A DNA stretch of 34,611 bases, taken from positions 1 to 34,611 of the forward strand of contig CAMVDF010000004.1 in NCBI GenBank assembly GCA_947166195.1, read 5' to 3'. Every line of letters begins with the position of its first letter. The first letter of the stretch is position 1. This document shows, piece by piece, positions 25,942 to 34,611 of this stretch. The DNA is from an uncultured Lachnospiraceae bacterium. GTDB taxonomy: Bacteria > Bacillota > Clostridia > Lachnospirales > Lachnospiraceae. The notes below the pieces were generated by a model. The model made no database searches, had not been told where the DNA came from, and saw only the letters and a program-made list of their open reading frames with translations. Made by a program: the position numbers and the translations under genes.

Positions 25942-27870
25942 TCAGAATTTCAGCACCACTGCTCCGAAGGGCGGCAGTGTGAATCCAACGGAATACGGCT
26001 GACTGTCCCAGGCGGTATCCTCCGCTTTCAAGACCGTTTCGATCTCGGTGCCCGTTCCGCCGTATTTCTTTTCATCACTGTTGAGCAGCAGCGTATACTT
26101 GCCCATCTTTGGAACTCCGACCCTGTAATCACTCCTCTTCATCGGGGTGAAGTTCACCACAAACACGAGACTGTCCTTTCCCGTGGAATTCATCCTGATG
26201 AACGAATACAGACTTTTTTCGGTATCATCGGCATTGATCCACTCAAAGCCGTCATTTGAATTGTCAAACTCCCACAGAGCACTGTATTTCCTGTAGAGCT
26301 TGAGCAGATCCGAAACAAAAAGCTTCATTCCCGCATGGAGAGGATCCTCGAGACAGTACCAGTCAAGTTCTCTCTCCTCGCTCCATTCTCTTTCCTGGGC
26401 AAACTCCTGTCCCATGAAAAGGAGTTTCTTGCCGCAGTGGCCGAACATGAAGGCATAGCCCGCTCTCAGATTTGCAAATTTGTCAACCTTGAATCCGGGC
26501 ATCTTCATCAGCATGGAACATTTCAGATGGACAACCTCATCATGGCTGAGCACCAGGATATAATTCTCCGAGGAATTATAACTCATGGCAAAGGTCATCT
26601 TGTAATGATTGTCCTTTCTGAAATAGGGATCCAGCTTCATATAATCACAGAAATCATGCATCCATCCCATATTCCATTTGAAGGAAAATCCCAGTCCGTC
26701 ATCTTCAGGCTTTCCGGTGACCTTTGGCCAGGCTGTTGACTCCTCGGCTATCATCACGGTTCCGGGGAAGGCACCCAGCACCTCGGAATTCAGATGCTTG
26801 AAAAATTCAATGGCCTCCAGGTTTTTATTACCCCCGTACTTGTTGGCCACCCACTGCCCGCTCTGCTTGCCGTAGTCAAGGTAGAGCATCGAAGCGACAG
26901 CATCAACACGAAGGCCGTCAATATGAAATTCCCTCATCCAGTAATTGGCGTTTGCTATGAGGAAATTCTTGACCTCATTCTTTCCATAATCAAAGATCTT
27001 TGTGCCCCAGTCGGGATGCTCTCCTTTTTTGGGGTCTGCATATTCGTAAAGCGGAGATCCGTCAAACATGGCCAGTCCGTGCGCATCTCTGGGGAAATGG
27101 GCGGGAACCCAGTCAAGGATCACTCCTATGCCGTTTTCATGGAATTTATTGATCATGTATCTGAAGTCATCGGGACATCCGTATCTGGAAGTCGGAGCAT
27201 AGTAGCCCGTGACCTGATAACCCCAGGATCCGTCAAAGGGATACTCGGACATACCCATGAGTTCAACATGGGTATAGGGCATCTCCTTGAGATATTCCAC
27301 TATCCTGTCGGTGAACTCACGATAGGAATAAAACCCGTCATTCTCCTTTGTGGGATGTCTCATCCAGGAACCGGGATGAACCTCATAAATGGCCATGGGC
27401 TGTTTGTTCATATCAAGCCCTTCCCTGCGTTTCATCCATTTTGAATCAGTCCACTTGAAGTGTGACAGGTCATATGTCCTCGAAGCCGTCCCGGGTCTCA
27501 CCTCCGCGTATGATGCATATGGATCTGCCTTGTAGAGGACACTGCCGTTTTCGGATACTATGTAATACTTGTAAAGGCTCCCCTCTCCGATCCCGGGAAC
27601 GAAACATGTCCATATCCCGATGTCCTCCATCCTCGTCATGGGATTTGCATCGGGTCTCCATTCGTTTATGTCTCCGACAAGGCTGACATACTTCGCATTC
27701 GGTGCCCATACCGCAAAGAAATATCCGTTCTCGCCGTTCTCACAGGAAGGATGAGCTCCAAGCTTTTTGTAGATCTCGTAATTCCTGCCGTTACCGAAAA
27801 GATAGGCATCCATCTGGCTGATCTCGATTTTCTGTATCACGGGTGTCTTTTCGTTTTTTGTCATCTTCAT
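25942..27870 (-). CDS. glgB: 1,4-alpha-glucan branching enzyme
   Basis: CBM48-like YFFAVWAPNAKYVSLVGDINEW; GH13 motifs VILDWVPAHFP, GLRVDAVASMLYLDY, IAEESTAWP, LSHDEVVHLK. Confidence 0.95.
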   Translation of the reverse strand: MKMTKNEKTPVIQKIEISQMDAYLFGNGRNYEIYKKLGAHPSCENGENGYFFAVWAPNAKYVSLVGDINEWRPDANPMTRMEDIGIWTCFVPGIGEGSLYKYYIVSENGSVLYKADPYASYAEVRPGTASRTYDLSHFKWTDSKWMKRREGLDMNKQPMAIYEVHPGSWMRHPTKENDGFYSYREFTDRIVEYLKEMPYTHVELMGMSEYPFDGSWGYQVTGYYAPTSRYGCPDDFRYMINKFHENGIGVILDWVPAHFPRDAHGLAMFDGSPLYEYADPKKGEHPDWGTKIFDYGKNEVKNFLIANANYWMREFHIDGLRVDAVASMLYLDYGKQSGQWVANKYGGNKNLEAIEFFKHLNSEVLGAFPGTVMIAEESTAWPKVTGKPEDDGLGFSFKWNMGWMHDFCDYMKLDPYFRKDNHYKMTFAMSYNSSENYILVLSHDEVVHLKCSMLMKMPGFKVDKFANLRAGYAFMFGHCGKKLLFMGQEFAQEREWSEERELDWYCLEDPLHAGMKLFVSDLLKLYRKYSALWEFDNSNDGFEWINADDTEKSLYSFIRMNSTGKDSLVFVVNFTPMKRSDYRVGVPKMGKYTLLLNSDEKKYGGTGTEIETVLKAEDTAWDSQPYSVGFTLPPFGAVVLKF

Positions 27871-30311
27871 CTCTTTTCAAAATCCTTTTCTCTGATAATG
27901 ATCAGATCATCTTCATTGTACCTTTTTGCAAAGAGCACATCCATGAGATGTGACATGTTCTTTTTGTTCACGTTTTTTATCGCTTCATCGACAATAGCCT
28001 CAACCTCGGCTGCTGTCACCTGATGATCCACTGTCTGCTTTTCATCGATCCTGCTGTAAAGAGCAAGTATGGCCATCTCATCTATCCGATACTCCTGGGC
28101 TCTTGCATAGTCTTTTGCATGCTGTACCAGATCATTGTTCGAAAATGTCGGTATCTCGATAGCCACGCTGAAGACTCTGTTGAAGCCCTCATCATCCCAG
28201 GGCAGGGTACGAAGCGCATTTTTTTCATCCTCAAGGATCACGAGGAGCGAAAGTCCCTCCGATGACAGGGTTTCCACAAGTTTTGCAGTGGTCTGTCTGG
28301 AAAGCCTGCCTGCCTTTTCCACTACGAGTACATTTCCGTCGAGAGCCTTCAGGGATCTTTCTATATCCTTTGTGTTAAACACATCCGCATCTATCTTTGC
28401 AACTTTGATCCCCATATAGGAGTTCTTCTGCTGCTGATCCCTTGCAAGAGACTGGGCCATGGCCATCCTGAGAGTTTCTTCATTTCCTGCGACAACCACA
28501 TTGCCTCTGCTGCCTGTCATGGAAACACGGGAAAGGGCTTTCAGCAGTCTGTCCTGCATCCCTCCCATGGAAATGAAGGGAGCAAATATCTGTCTCTCAT
28601 CATCGGTGAAATCCGTCTTTTCGACTATCTTTTCTTCCCTGACTTCCTTTTCCGGTTCAGACTTCTTTTCCGGTCTTCGGACGACTTCTTTTTCCGCCCT
28701 CTTTTCTTTTCTGTCAGGTCTTTCAGGTCTGGGAGGTCTCTCCGGCCTTTCTGTCCTTTCTGCTCTTTCAGGCTTTGGTGAGCCCTCATCCGCAGTTTTT
28801 CCGGCTCTTTCCGATTCGTTTCTCGTAACCTGCATGGGAGTCAGTGTCTCAAAACGGCGTTTGCTCTGCGCCCTGACTTCCTCCCACTGAGCAAGCACGG
28901 TGGCCAGATCCATCTGCCCGGTGATCTGCTTTTCGATCTGGGCAGGCTCATCGGGAACATTCATATTCATCTGACCGTCATAATCCTCTTTGAGCAGATT
29001 CCTGTACTGCTGAGGCATCCTGGGAAGGCTTTCGCCAAACTCGGTCTTTTTGATGACTGTCGGCTTCATGGTCTCCTCGGTGTGATACAGAGTCTCTGAC
29101 GATCTTTCCTGTCTGTAAACCGGAACGTCTCTGACTTCCGGAGCCCTTTCAAGATCCTCTACACCGGGCTTTGCATACGCATCATTTTCATTAAAGATCT
29201 CCGTCATTCCCACATCGGGTTCCGGTATGCTCTGCTCGGGCTGCGTCATTACCTCACCGGTCTTTTCCTCAAGTTCGTCTATATTGGCTTTGAGTTCTTC
29301 CTGAAGATTGATGGTGCTGTATTTGTCCACATTTATGGAAATCTCATCCGGTGCCTGGGCAGTTTCGGCTGTAACAGCAAGCTGTTCTTCAAGCTGTCTG
29401 TCCGGCATCCTGATGGTCGGTTCGTTTGAGGCATAGACATTTCTGACCTCTATGGACATCCCCTCGGAGCGGGGCTGATCCTGGATCACACCCTGCTGCA
29501 TTGCAGGGTCCGTGCTCTGCTGCATCGCAGGATCGTAAGACTGTGTGCCATACCCGTCCGCATAGGCATCGTTTCCTGCCTGATATCCGTCCGTTCCGTA
29601 ATACGGGTCATTTCCATACATACCCGCACCCTGTGTCTGACCGGCATAACCTGCGCCCGCCGGACCCTGTGACAGATCGGACTCCGAAATAAAGGACGCT
29701 TTCAGCTCCTTTGCCTTTTCCACATAGGGTCCCTTGAAGAACCAGAGTATTATCTCGTCACAGGCGTTGATGCACTTTTGTGACTGTCCTGTCTGATAAT
29801 AAAGAAATGCCAGTTCGTATGCCCATCTTTCGAGGAAATCTCCGAAATAATTCTTTTTGAACTCCTCCAGGGTCTCTATCATCTCGGAATAATCCGCGCC
29901 GGTGGCTTTCAGTATCTTGTAGTGAAGGATGTACTTTCCCGGATCATTGGGCGAAAGCCTCACAAACTCCTTCAGATACTTGATCGCATATGCATACTGG
30001 TCAAGCTTTATCGCTATCTCACACAGGTCGTAGACTATCTTTCTCTTGATCGGATCATCCGGATCCCTGTCATATGCGATGCCGAGAACATTAAACGCAT
30101 CGCCGTAGCGTCTGTTTATCTTGTATACTTCACTGACCATCCTGAGTGTACGTACACTCTTTTCCGTCCGCCAGTCTATGGTATCTGCTATCTCAAGTGC
30201 TTCGCCAAACTCCTCCCTGTCTGTCAGTGAAAGGATCTGATTGACGCGCACCTTTCTCTCATACTTATCCAAAACTTCCTCCATGGTGCAGTTCCTGCAC
30301 CATATTTTCAT
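27867..30311 (-). CDS. TPR-repeat protein with charged linker and C-terminal degenerate AAA+-like domain
   Basis: N-terminal TPR-like helices; RPERAERTERPERPPRPERPDRKEKRAEKE linker; C-terminal GNVVVAGNEETLRMAMAQSLA and GNVLVVEKAGRLS at Walker A and B-like positions. Confidence 0.7.
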   Translation of the reverse strand: MKIWCRNCTMEEVLDKYERKVRVNQILSLTDREEFGEALEIADTIDWRTEKSVRTLRMVSEVYKINRRYGDAFNVLGIAYDRDPDDPIKRKIVYDLCEIAIKLDQYAYAIKYLKEFVRLSPNDPGKYILHYKILKATGADYSEMIETLEEFKKNYFGDFLERWAYELAFLYYQTGQSQKCINACDEIILWFFKGPYVEKAKELKASFISESDLSQGPAGAGYAGQTQGAGMYGNDPYYGTDGYQAGNDAYADGYGTQSYDPAMQQSTDPAMQQGVIQDQPRSEGMSIEVRNVYASNEPTIRMPDRQLEEQLAVTAETAQAPDEISINVDKYSTINLQEELKANIDELEEKTGEVMTQPEQSIPEPDVGMTEIFNENDAYAKPGVEDLERAPEVRDVPVYRQERSSETLYHTEETMKPTVIKKTEFGESLPRMPQQYRNLLKEDYDGQMNMNVPDEPAQIEKQITGQMDLATVLAQWEEVRAQSKRRFETLTPMQVTRNESERAGKTADEGSPKPERAERTERPERPPRPERPDRKEKRAEKEVVRRPEKKSEPEKEVREEKIVEKTDFTDDERQIFAPFISMGGMQDRLLKALSRVSMTGSRGNVVVAGNEETLRMAMAQSLARDQQQKNSYMGIKVAKIDADVFNTKDIERSLKALDGNVLVVEKAGRLSRQTTAKLVETLSSEGLSLLVILEDEKNALRTLPWDDEGFNRVFSVAIEIPTFSNNDLVQHAKDYARAQEYRIDEMAILALYSRIDEKQTVDHQVTAAEVEAIVDEAIKNVNKKNMSHLMDVLFAKRYNEDDLIIIREKDFEKR

Positions 30312-30337
30312 ATATATTTAAGCACACTTACTTGATT

Positions 30338-31231
30338 TTAGTCATACTTTTTTAGTGTAGCATAGGCGAATTCTTCTGTCAAAATATCTGCAAGCCGTGC
30401 AAACTCCGAAAGAGTCAGTTCCTCACCTCTCACCGAAGGCTTTTTTCCCAGTTTTTCTATGGCTACTTCTATCTGTTCTTTTGAAAGATCAAGCCCTGCG
30501 TAGTTTTTCAGACCGTTTACCAGAGTCTTTCTCCTTTGATTAAAGGAACCCCTGATGAGCCTGAAAAGGAGCTTCTCTTCCTTTGCCGTGACCGGCTTTT
30601 CCCTGTATATCTCAAGCTTCAGAACAACAGAGCCCACATTCGGTCTCGGGATGAAACAGGACGGTCCCACCTGCAGGGCCACAACCGGCTCTGAATAGTA
30701 CTGAACCGCCAGAGAAAGAGATCCGTAATCTTTTGTTGAAGGTCCGGCTTTGATGCGGTCGGCTACTTCCTTTTGTATCATCACCGTCACGCATTCAAAA
30801 GGATATCCCGACTCAAGGATATACATCAGCACCGGGGTGGTAATGTAATAGGGAAGATTTGCCACAACCTTCACGCTGCCGTATCTGTCTCCTTCCTCCA
30901 GGAGTTCTTTCAGGTCACACTTTAATATGTCTCCGTTTATCAGCGTCAGGTTATCATACCCGGAAAGAGTTTCCTCAAGTACGGGGATCAGCTTTCTGTC
31001 TATCTCGACCGCTATCACTTTCCCTGCCTTTTCGCACAGGATCTGGGTGAGGGCTCCAAGCCCCGGGCCTATCTCAAGTACCAGGTCTTCTTTTCCGATC
31101 TGCGATATCTGTGCTATTTTTTCGAGGATGTTCTGATCGATCAGAAAATTCTGTCCGTATTTTTTTTGCGCCCTTATCCCGAATTTTTCAAGTACCGCGC
31201 CTGTAGCGGACGGATTTCCCAGATTTGCCAT
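30338..31231 (-). CDS. rsmA: 16S rRNA (adenine(1518)-N6/adenine(1519)-N6)-dimethyltransferase
   Basis: KYGQNFLIDQNILEKI, VLEIGPGLGALTQIL, VVANLPYYITTPVLM, FIPRPNVGSVVL. Confidence 0.95.
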   Translation of the reverse strand: MANLGNPSATGAVLEKFGIRAQKKYGQNFLIDQNILEKIAQISQIGKEDLVLEIGPGLGALTQILCEKAGKVIAVEIDRKLIPVLEETLSGYDNLTLINGDILKCDLKELLEEGDRYGSVKVVANLPYYITTPVLMYILESGYPFECVTVMIQKEVADRIKAGPSTKDYGSLSLAVQYYSEPVVALQVGPSCFIPRPNVGSVVLKLEIYREKPVTAKEEKLLFRLIRGSFNQRRKTLVNGLKNYAGLDLSKEQIEVAIEKLGKKPSVRGEELTLSEFARLADILTEEFAYATLKKYD

Positions 31232-31233
31232 TT

Positions 31234-32022
31234 CTATCGTATCCCGTACAAAAGCTTTGCATTTTCAAGGGTTACACGACACACCTCTTCAAAGGAAATG
31301 CCCTTTATCCCCGCTATCTCCCCTGCAATATATTTCAGGTTGGCGGAGGTGTTTCTCTCCCCGCGAAACGGCACAGGTGCCAGGTAAGGGCTATCCGTTT
31401 CAAGCACTATCTTTTCAAGAGGTATCTCCTCCACCACGCTTTTCAGTTTCTTTCCGTTTTTGAAGGTGACGACCCCACCGACCCCTATGACAAAACCAAG
31501 GTCCGTATATTTCCGGGCCTCCTCGGGAGCATAAGAAAAACAGTGCACGATACCGTTCCTCCTGTCCGTGCAGCTGTCATATTCATCCTTTAATACCCTG
31601 TATGTGTCCATTGCAGCCTCCCTGCTGTGGACCACTATCGGCAGGTCAAGTTCTTTTGAAAGAGCGATCTGCCTTCTGAACCATTTTTCCTGAAGGTCTT
31701 TTTCGGGATATCCCTCCTGAAGATCAAAACCTGCTTCTCCTATCGCCCTTATCTTTTTGTTTGAAAGGACCCGCTCTTTTATTATGGAGATATCATCCTC
31801 ACAAAGCTCCTCCACAGCCTCGGGATGAATTCCCAAAGCACCATAGATATAATCGTACTTTTTTGAAAGCTCATCCGTACTCCTGACAGAATCCATGTCC
31901 GCGGCTATATTTACCACGTACCGGATGCCGGCTTCGGGAAGTGTTTTTTTCAGAACTTCCTCTCTGTCTGTATCAAAGCGTGCATCATCATAATGCGCAT
32001 GTGTTTCAAATATTTCTGTCAT
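31234..32022 (-). CDS. tatD: TatD family hydrolase (DNase)
   Basis: ETHAHYDDARFD, GALGIHPEAVEE, AIGEAGFDLQ, PIVVHSREA, VLETDSPYLAPVPFRGERNTS; start refined to 32022. Confidence 0.92.
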   Translation of the reverse strand: MTEIFETHAHYDDARFDTDREEVLKKTLPEAGIRYVVNIAADMDSVRSTDELSKKYDYIYGALGIHPEAVEELCEDDISIIKERVLSNKKIRAIGEAGFDLQEGYPEKDLQEKWFRRQIALSKELDLPIVVHSREAAMDTYRVLKDEYDSCTDRRNGIVHCFSYAPEEARKYTDLGFVIGVGGVVTFKNGKKLKSVVEEIPLEKIVLETDSPYLAPVPFRGERNTSANLKYIAGEIAGIKGISFEEVCRVTLENAKLLYGIR

Positions 32023-33175
32023 TTTTTTCCGCAAGGCGCGCAGCCCTCTTTGCCGCCTTTCTCTTTTCAAGTTTTTTCAGGATCCAGTCCTCGTAGATGA
32101 AATCGCAGATCGCCGCAAGAGGTATGGCCAAAAGGATACCCATGAATCCGAAGATCTTTCCAAAGAGGATGATCGCTATCAATATCCACAGAGATGACAC
32201 CCCCAGAGATGTTCCAAAAAGCTTGGGCTTCAAAATATAGCCGTCAACCGTTTGTATGATCACGGTAAATATCAGGAAAAGCAGGGCATCCCACGGATTT
32301 GCAAAAAGAAGGATGAAGGATCCTATGAGTGCTCCCACTATGGGTCCGAATGTGGGCGCGAGATTCGTAAGCCCCACCACCACCGAAACCAGGATCTTGT
32401 AATTCATCCCCGTCACTGTCATAAAAAGAAAATTTGCCGCTCCGACTATCAGCGAGTCAAGCAGTTCTCCTCCGACGTAGCTTAAAAGGATCTTGTTGCA
32501 TCTTTTCCAAAACAGGGCCGACTCCGCATATCTCCTGTCGGGTAATACGAGCCTCAAAAGATGCTTTCCTCCCTTTATCATCCTCTCCTTGTCCAAAAGA
32601 AGATAGATCGCGATGATAAAAGCAACGATCCCGTTGAAAACACCCTTTCCGATGTTCATGGAAGTATTTATGATGCTTCCCACATTTTTGGGGATATTCT
32701 GGGTCATAAATTTGATGATGTTATCACCGACATTTGTGAAGTTTGAAATGTCTATATTGAACTTTGCCGCGGTCTGCCTGAACTGGCCGAGCATCTTTAA
32801 GAGAGAGTTCGCATAGCTTCCAAAGTTGTTTGCAAAAAGAACTATGTTGCCGATGATCTGCGGTATAATGGCGACGAGAAGCAGTGTGAACAGGGCTATG
32901 ACCGCCAATGCCGTCAAAAAAACTCCCAATGACCTTTTGAGCTTGTCTGATCTGATCCCTGAAAAAATAGTCCTCTCAAAAAAAGCCAGGATCGGATTGA
33001 GCAGATACGCGATGATCACAGCTCCTATCACGGGTTTCAGATATCCTATGCCCACCTGAACATAACTGATCAGTATGGGGACATTCATCAGCAGAACAAA
33101 AAGCAATACTGCACTGCATGTCGCTATCGTATATGCCACCCACTTTTTTTCAAGCCAGCTTTTGTCAAATTTCAT
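32006..33175 (-). CDS. AI-2E family transporter
   Basis: Multiple TM helices; AYLLNPILAFFER, GGELLDSLIVGAANFLFMTVTGMNYKILVSVVVGLTNLAPTFGPIVGALIG, TVDGYILKPKLFG. Confidence 0.92.
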   Translation of the reverse strand: MKFDKSWLEKKWVAYTIATCSAVLLFVLLMNVPILISYVQVGIGYLKPVIGAVIIAYLLNPILAFFERTIFSGIRSDKLKRSLGVFLTALAVIALFTLLLVAIIPQIIGNIVLFANNFGSYANSLLKMLGQFRQTAAKFNIDISNFTNVGDNIIKFMTQNIPKNVGSIINTSMNIGKGVFNGIVAFIIAIYLLLDKERMIKGGKHLLRLVLPDRRYAESALFWKRCNKILLSYVGGELLDSLIVGAANFLFMTVTGMNYKILVSVVVGLTNLAPTFGPIVGALIGSFILLFANPWDALLFLIFTVIIQTVDGYILKPKLFGTSLGVSSLWILIAIILFGKIFGFMGILLAIPLAAICDFIYEDWILKKLEKRKAAKRAARLAEKNDRNI

Positions 33176-34326
33176 TGTTGTTTACCTGTTTTTCTGATTA
33201 ATGACACCGTTTTCATTTTACCTATTTCATATATTTTTATCAATACGAATTCCGCCGCCAGCACAAAAACCACGGTCATGAGATTGAATACGATATTCTT
33301 TGCCCTGGGGATATACTCAGTGATCCTGAATGACAGTACCTCCGCACAGTACAGGATATAGAAGTTGATGTGCGTGATCATCACAAAAAGAGAATTTCTC
33401 CCGTAAAATGCAACGGAGCGGGACAGGGGGACGGTCTGGGACAGGGGGACGGTTCTCTGTTTCGTGAGAAACCAAAACAGAGAACCGTCCCCCTGTCCCA
33501 AACCGTCCCCCTGTCCCGTAACATCAATCGCTGCGGAAATGAGTATCACTCCAAGACTTCCGATGAGTGCGTTAATAAAATACAGGACCGGCTTTCCGTA
33601 CACCCCGAAGTGCATGTCAACAGTTCCGTTAAAGCCATGGATCAGAACCAGTAAAACCAGAAGGAACACCCCCGCCGCTGCCGCCAATACCTTCCTTGAT
33701 CTCATTTTTTCGACGAGGATATACAAAAGATTTCCCGCAGATACCAGACAGGACGCCGGAAAGAACCTGACCATGGCGACGATGAAATGATCCCCCGTAT
33801 GTCCGAAAAGGAAACACATGATAAGTGATATTCCAAGCGTTACCAAAAATGTGATGACAGAAGCATATTTTTCCGCGATCTTTGATGCCGCCTTCATCAC
33901 AAAAAAGAAAAACATGTCTCCAAAAAAGGCCGTAGGCAGAAACCAGAGCACCGAATATCCGTAGAGCACCAGGCTGTCATAAATATTCTGCCTCAGGGTT
34001 CCGAAGGGATCTCCGTTTCCCGTGATGTAAAAATAGACAATGTCTATCACCGGGAAAAGAACAGAAAAAACGAGATAAGGCAGCATGATCCTTTTCAGTT
34101 TTTTTAATATGACCGTTTTTGCCGGTCTTCCAAATTCGTTTATGTGAGCCGAAAGCATACCGGACACCACAAAAAACAGCGGCATATGAAAGGATACTAT
34201 ATAGTTCCTGATGCCGAGATCCACATATTCTATATGCGCTATTACAACGAGGATGATGCCTATCCCCTTGGCTATGTCAAAATACCCCAGACGGGTGGTC
34301 TTTCCTGTATTATCTGCTGTTTCCAT
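33172..34326 (-). CDS. Acyltransferase 3-family membrane protein carrying an in-frame palindromic repeat
   Basis: YFDIAKGIGIILVVIAHIEY and IVSFHMPLFFVVSGML; the frame continues through GQGDGLGQGDGSLFWFLTKQRTVPLSQTVPLSRS and resumes at VAFYGRNSLFVMITHINFYILY. Confidence 0.88.
   Translation of the reverse strand: METADNTGKTTRLGYFDIAKGIGIILVVIAHIEYVDLGIRNYIVSFHMPLFFVVSGMLSAHINEFGRPAKTVILKKLKRIMLPYLVFSVLFPVIDIVYFYITGNGDPFGTLRQNIYDSLVLYGYSVLWFLPTAFFGDMFFFFVMKAASKIAEKYASVITFLVTLGISLIMCFLFGHTGDHFIVAMVRFFPASCLVSAGNLLYILVEKMRSRKVLAAAAGVFLLVLLVLIHGFNGTVDMHFGVYGKPVLYFINALIGSLGVILISAAIDVTGQGDGLGQGDGSLFWFLTKQRTVPLSQTVPLSRSVAFYGRNSLFVMITHINFYILYCAEVLSFRITEYIPRAKNIVFNLMTVVFVLAAEFVLIKIYEIGKMKTVSLIRKTGKQQ
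33420..33517. repeat. Nested, extended palindromic repeat inserted in the acyltransferase coding region
   Basis: gggacagggggacggtctgggacagggggacggttctctgttt-cgtgagaaacca-aaacagagaaccgtccccctgtcccaaaccgtccccctgtccc. Confidence 0.95.
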
Positions 34327-34390
34327 AATAAAAGATTATAGAATCTATGCCTGTGTGATGCAACCGATAGGGTAAACAAGATAAAAAAAA

Positions 34391-34407
34391 GACATCCACC
34401 GGATGTC
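34391..34407 (-). terminator. Intrinsic terminator 3' of tRNA-Pro
   Basis: Minus strand GACATCC-GGT-GGATGTC followed by TTTTTTTT. Confidence 0.85.
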
Positions 34408-34417
34408 CTTTTTACAG

Positions 34418-34491
34418 TCGAGGTGACAAGATTCGAACTTGCGGCCTCCACGTCCCGAACGTGGCGCTCTACCAAACTGAGCCACACCTCG
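34418..34491 (-). tRNA. tRNA-Pro (anticodon CGG)
   Basis: CGAGGTGTGGCTCAGTTTGGTAGAGCGCCACGTTCGGGACGTGGAGGCCGCAAGTTCGAATCTTGTCACCTCGA; anticodon loop TT-CGG-GA. Confidence 0.93.
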
Positions 34492-34517
34492 TAATTTAAT
34501 AAACCTTTTTGAAAGAA

Positions 34518-34552
34518 AAGCATCAACTCCGTCTTTTGCGGAACCGATGCTT
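34518..34552 (-). terminator. Terminator-like hairpin 3' of tRNA-Lys
   Basis: aagcatc-aac-tccg-tctttt-gcgga-acc-gatgctt; minus-strand downstream TTCTTTC. Confidence 0.6.
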
Positions 34553-34558
34553 CTTTAG

Positions 34559-34611
34559 TGCGCCTCCAGGGACTCGAACCCTGGACACCCTGATTAAGAG
34601 TCAGGTGCTCT
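34559..34611 (-). tRNA. tRNA-Lys (anticodon CTT), truncated by the window end
   Basis: Minus strand ...AGAGCACCTGACTCTTAATCAGGGTGTCCAGGGTTCGAGTCCCTGGAGGCGCA; anticodon loop CT-CTT-AA. Confidence 0.88.

Overview
The window looks like a chromosomal segment from a low-to-mid GC Firmicute, probably Lachnospiraceae-like (inferred from gene content). Almost every gene is on the minus strand. In order: a very large secreted or surface Ig-like repeat protein with a long, unusual 5' leader; a tightly overlapping cluster VanW - AIR-synthase-C-like - Lrp - aminotransferase - membrane-anchored Mur ligase - Ddl - alpha/beta hydrolase; one plus-strand gene; GreA; a sugar ABC ATPase (UgpC/MsmK type); a GGDEF protein with a histone-H1-like Lys/Thr/Ala tail; a DUF624/YesL-like protein; a flagellar cassette (FliK-like/DUF6240-like, flagellin, FliS-like) behind a SigD-like promoter; a ~187-nt candidate structured RNA; glgB; a TPR protein with a degenerate AAA+ domain; rsmA (ksgA), tatD, an AI-2E family exporter and an acyltransferase; then tRNA-Pro and a partial tRNA-Lys. 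The observations most worth following up are: (1) a palindromic repeat family with a conserved outer GGGGGAC(A/G)GTTCT arm, compensatory changes in the inner stem, and one nested copy lying in frame inside the acyltransferase; (2) the rod-like candidate RNA between glgB and the flagellar operon; (3) the GGDEF protein with the H1-like tail; (4) the surface-protein leader with a tandem ~43-nt repeat; (5) the TPR plus apparently inactive AAA+ protein. All calls come from reading the sequence; no database search was run.
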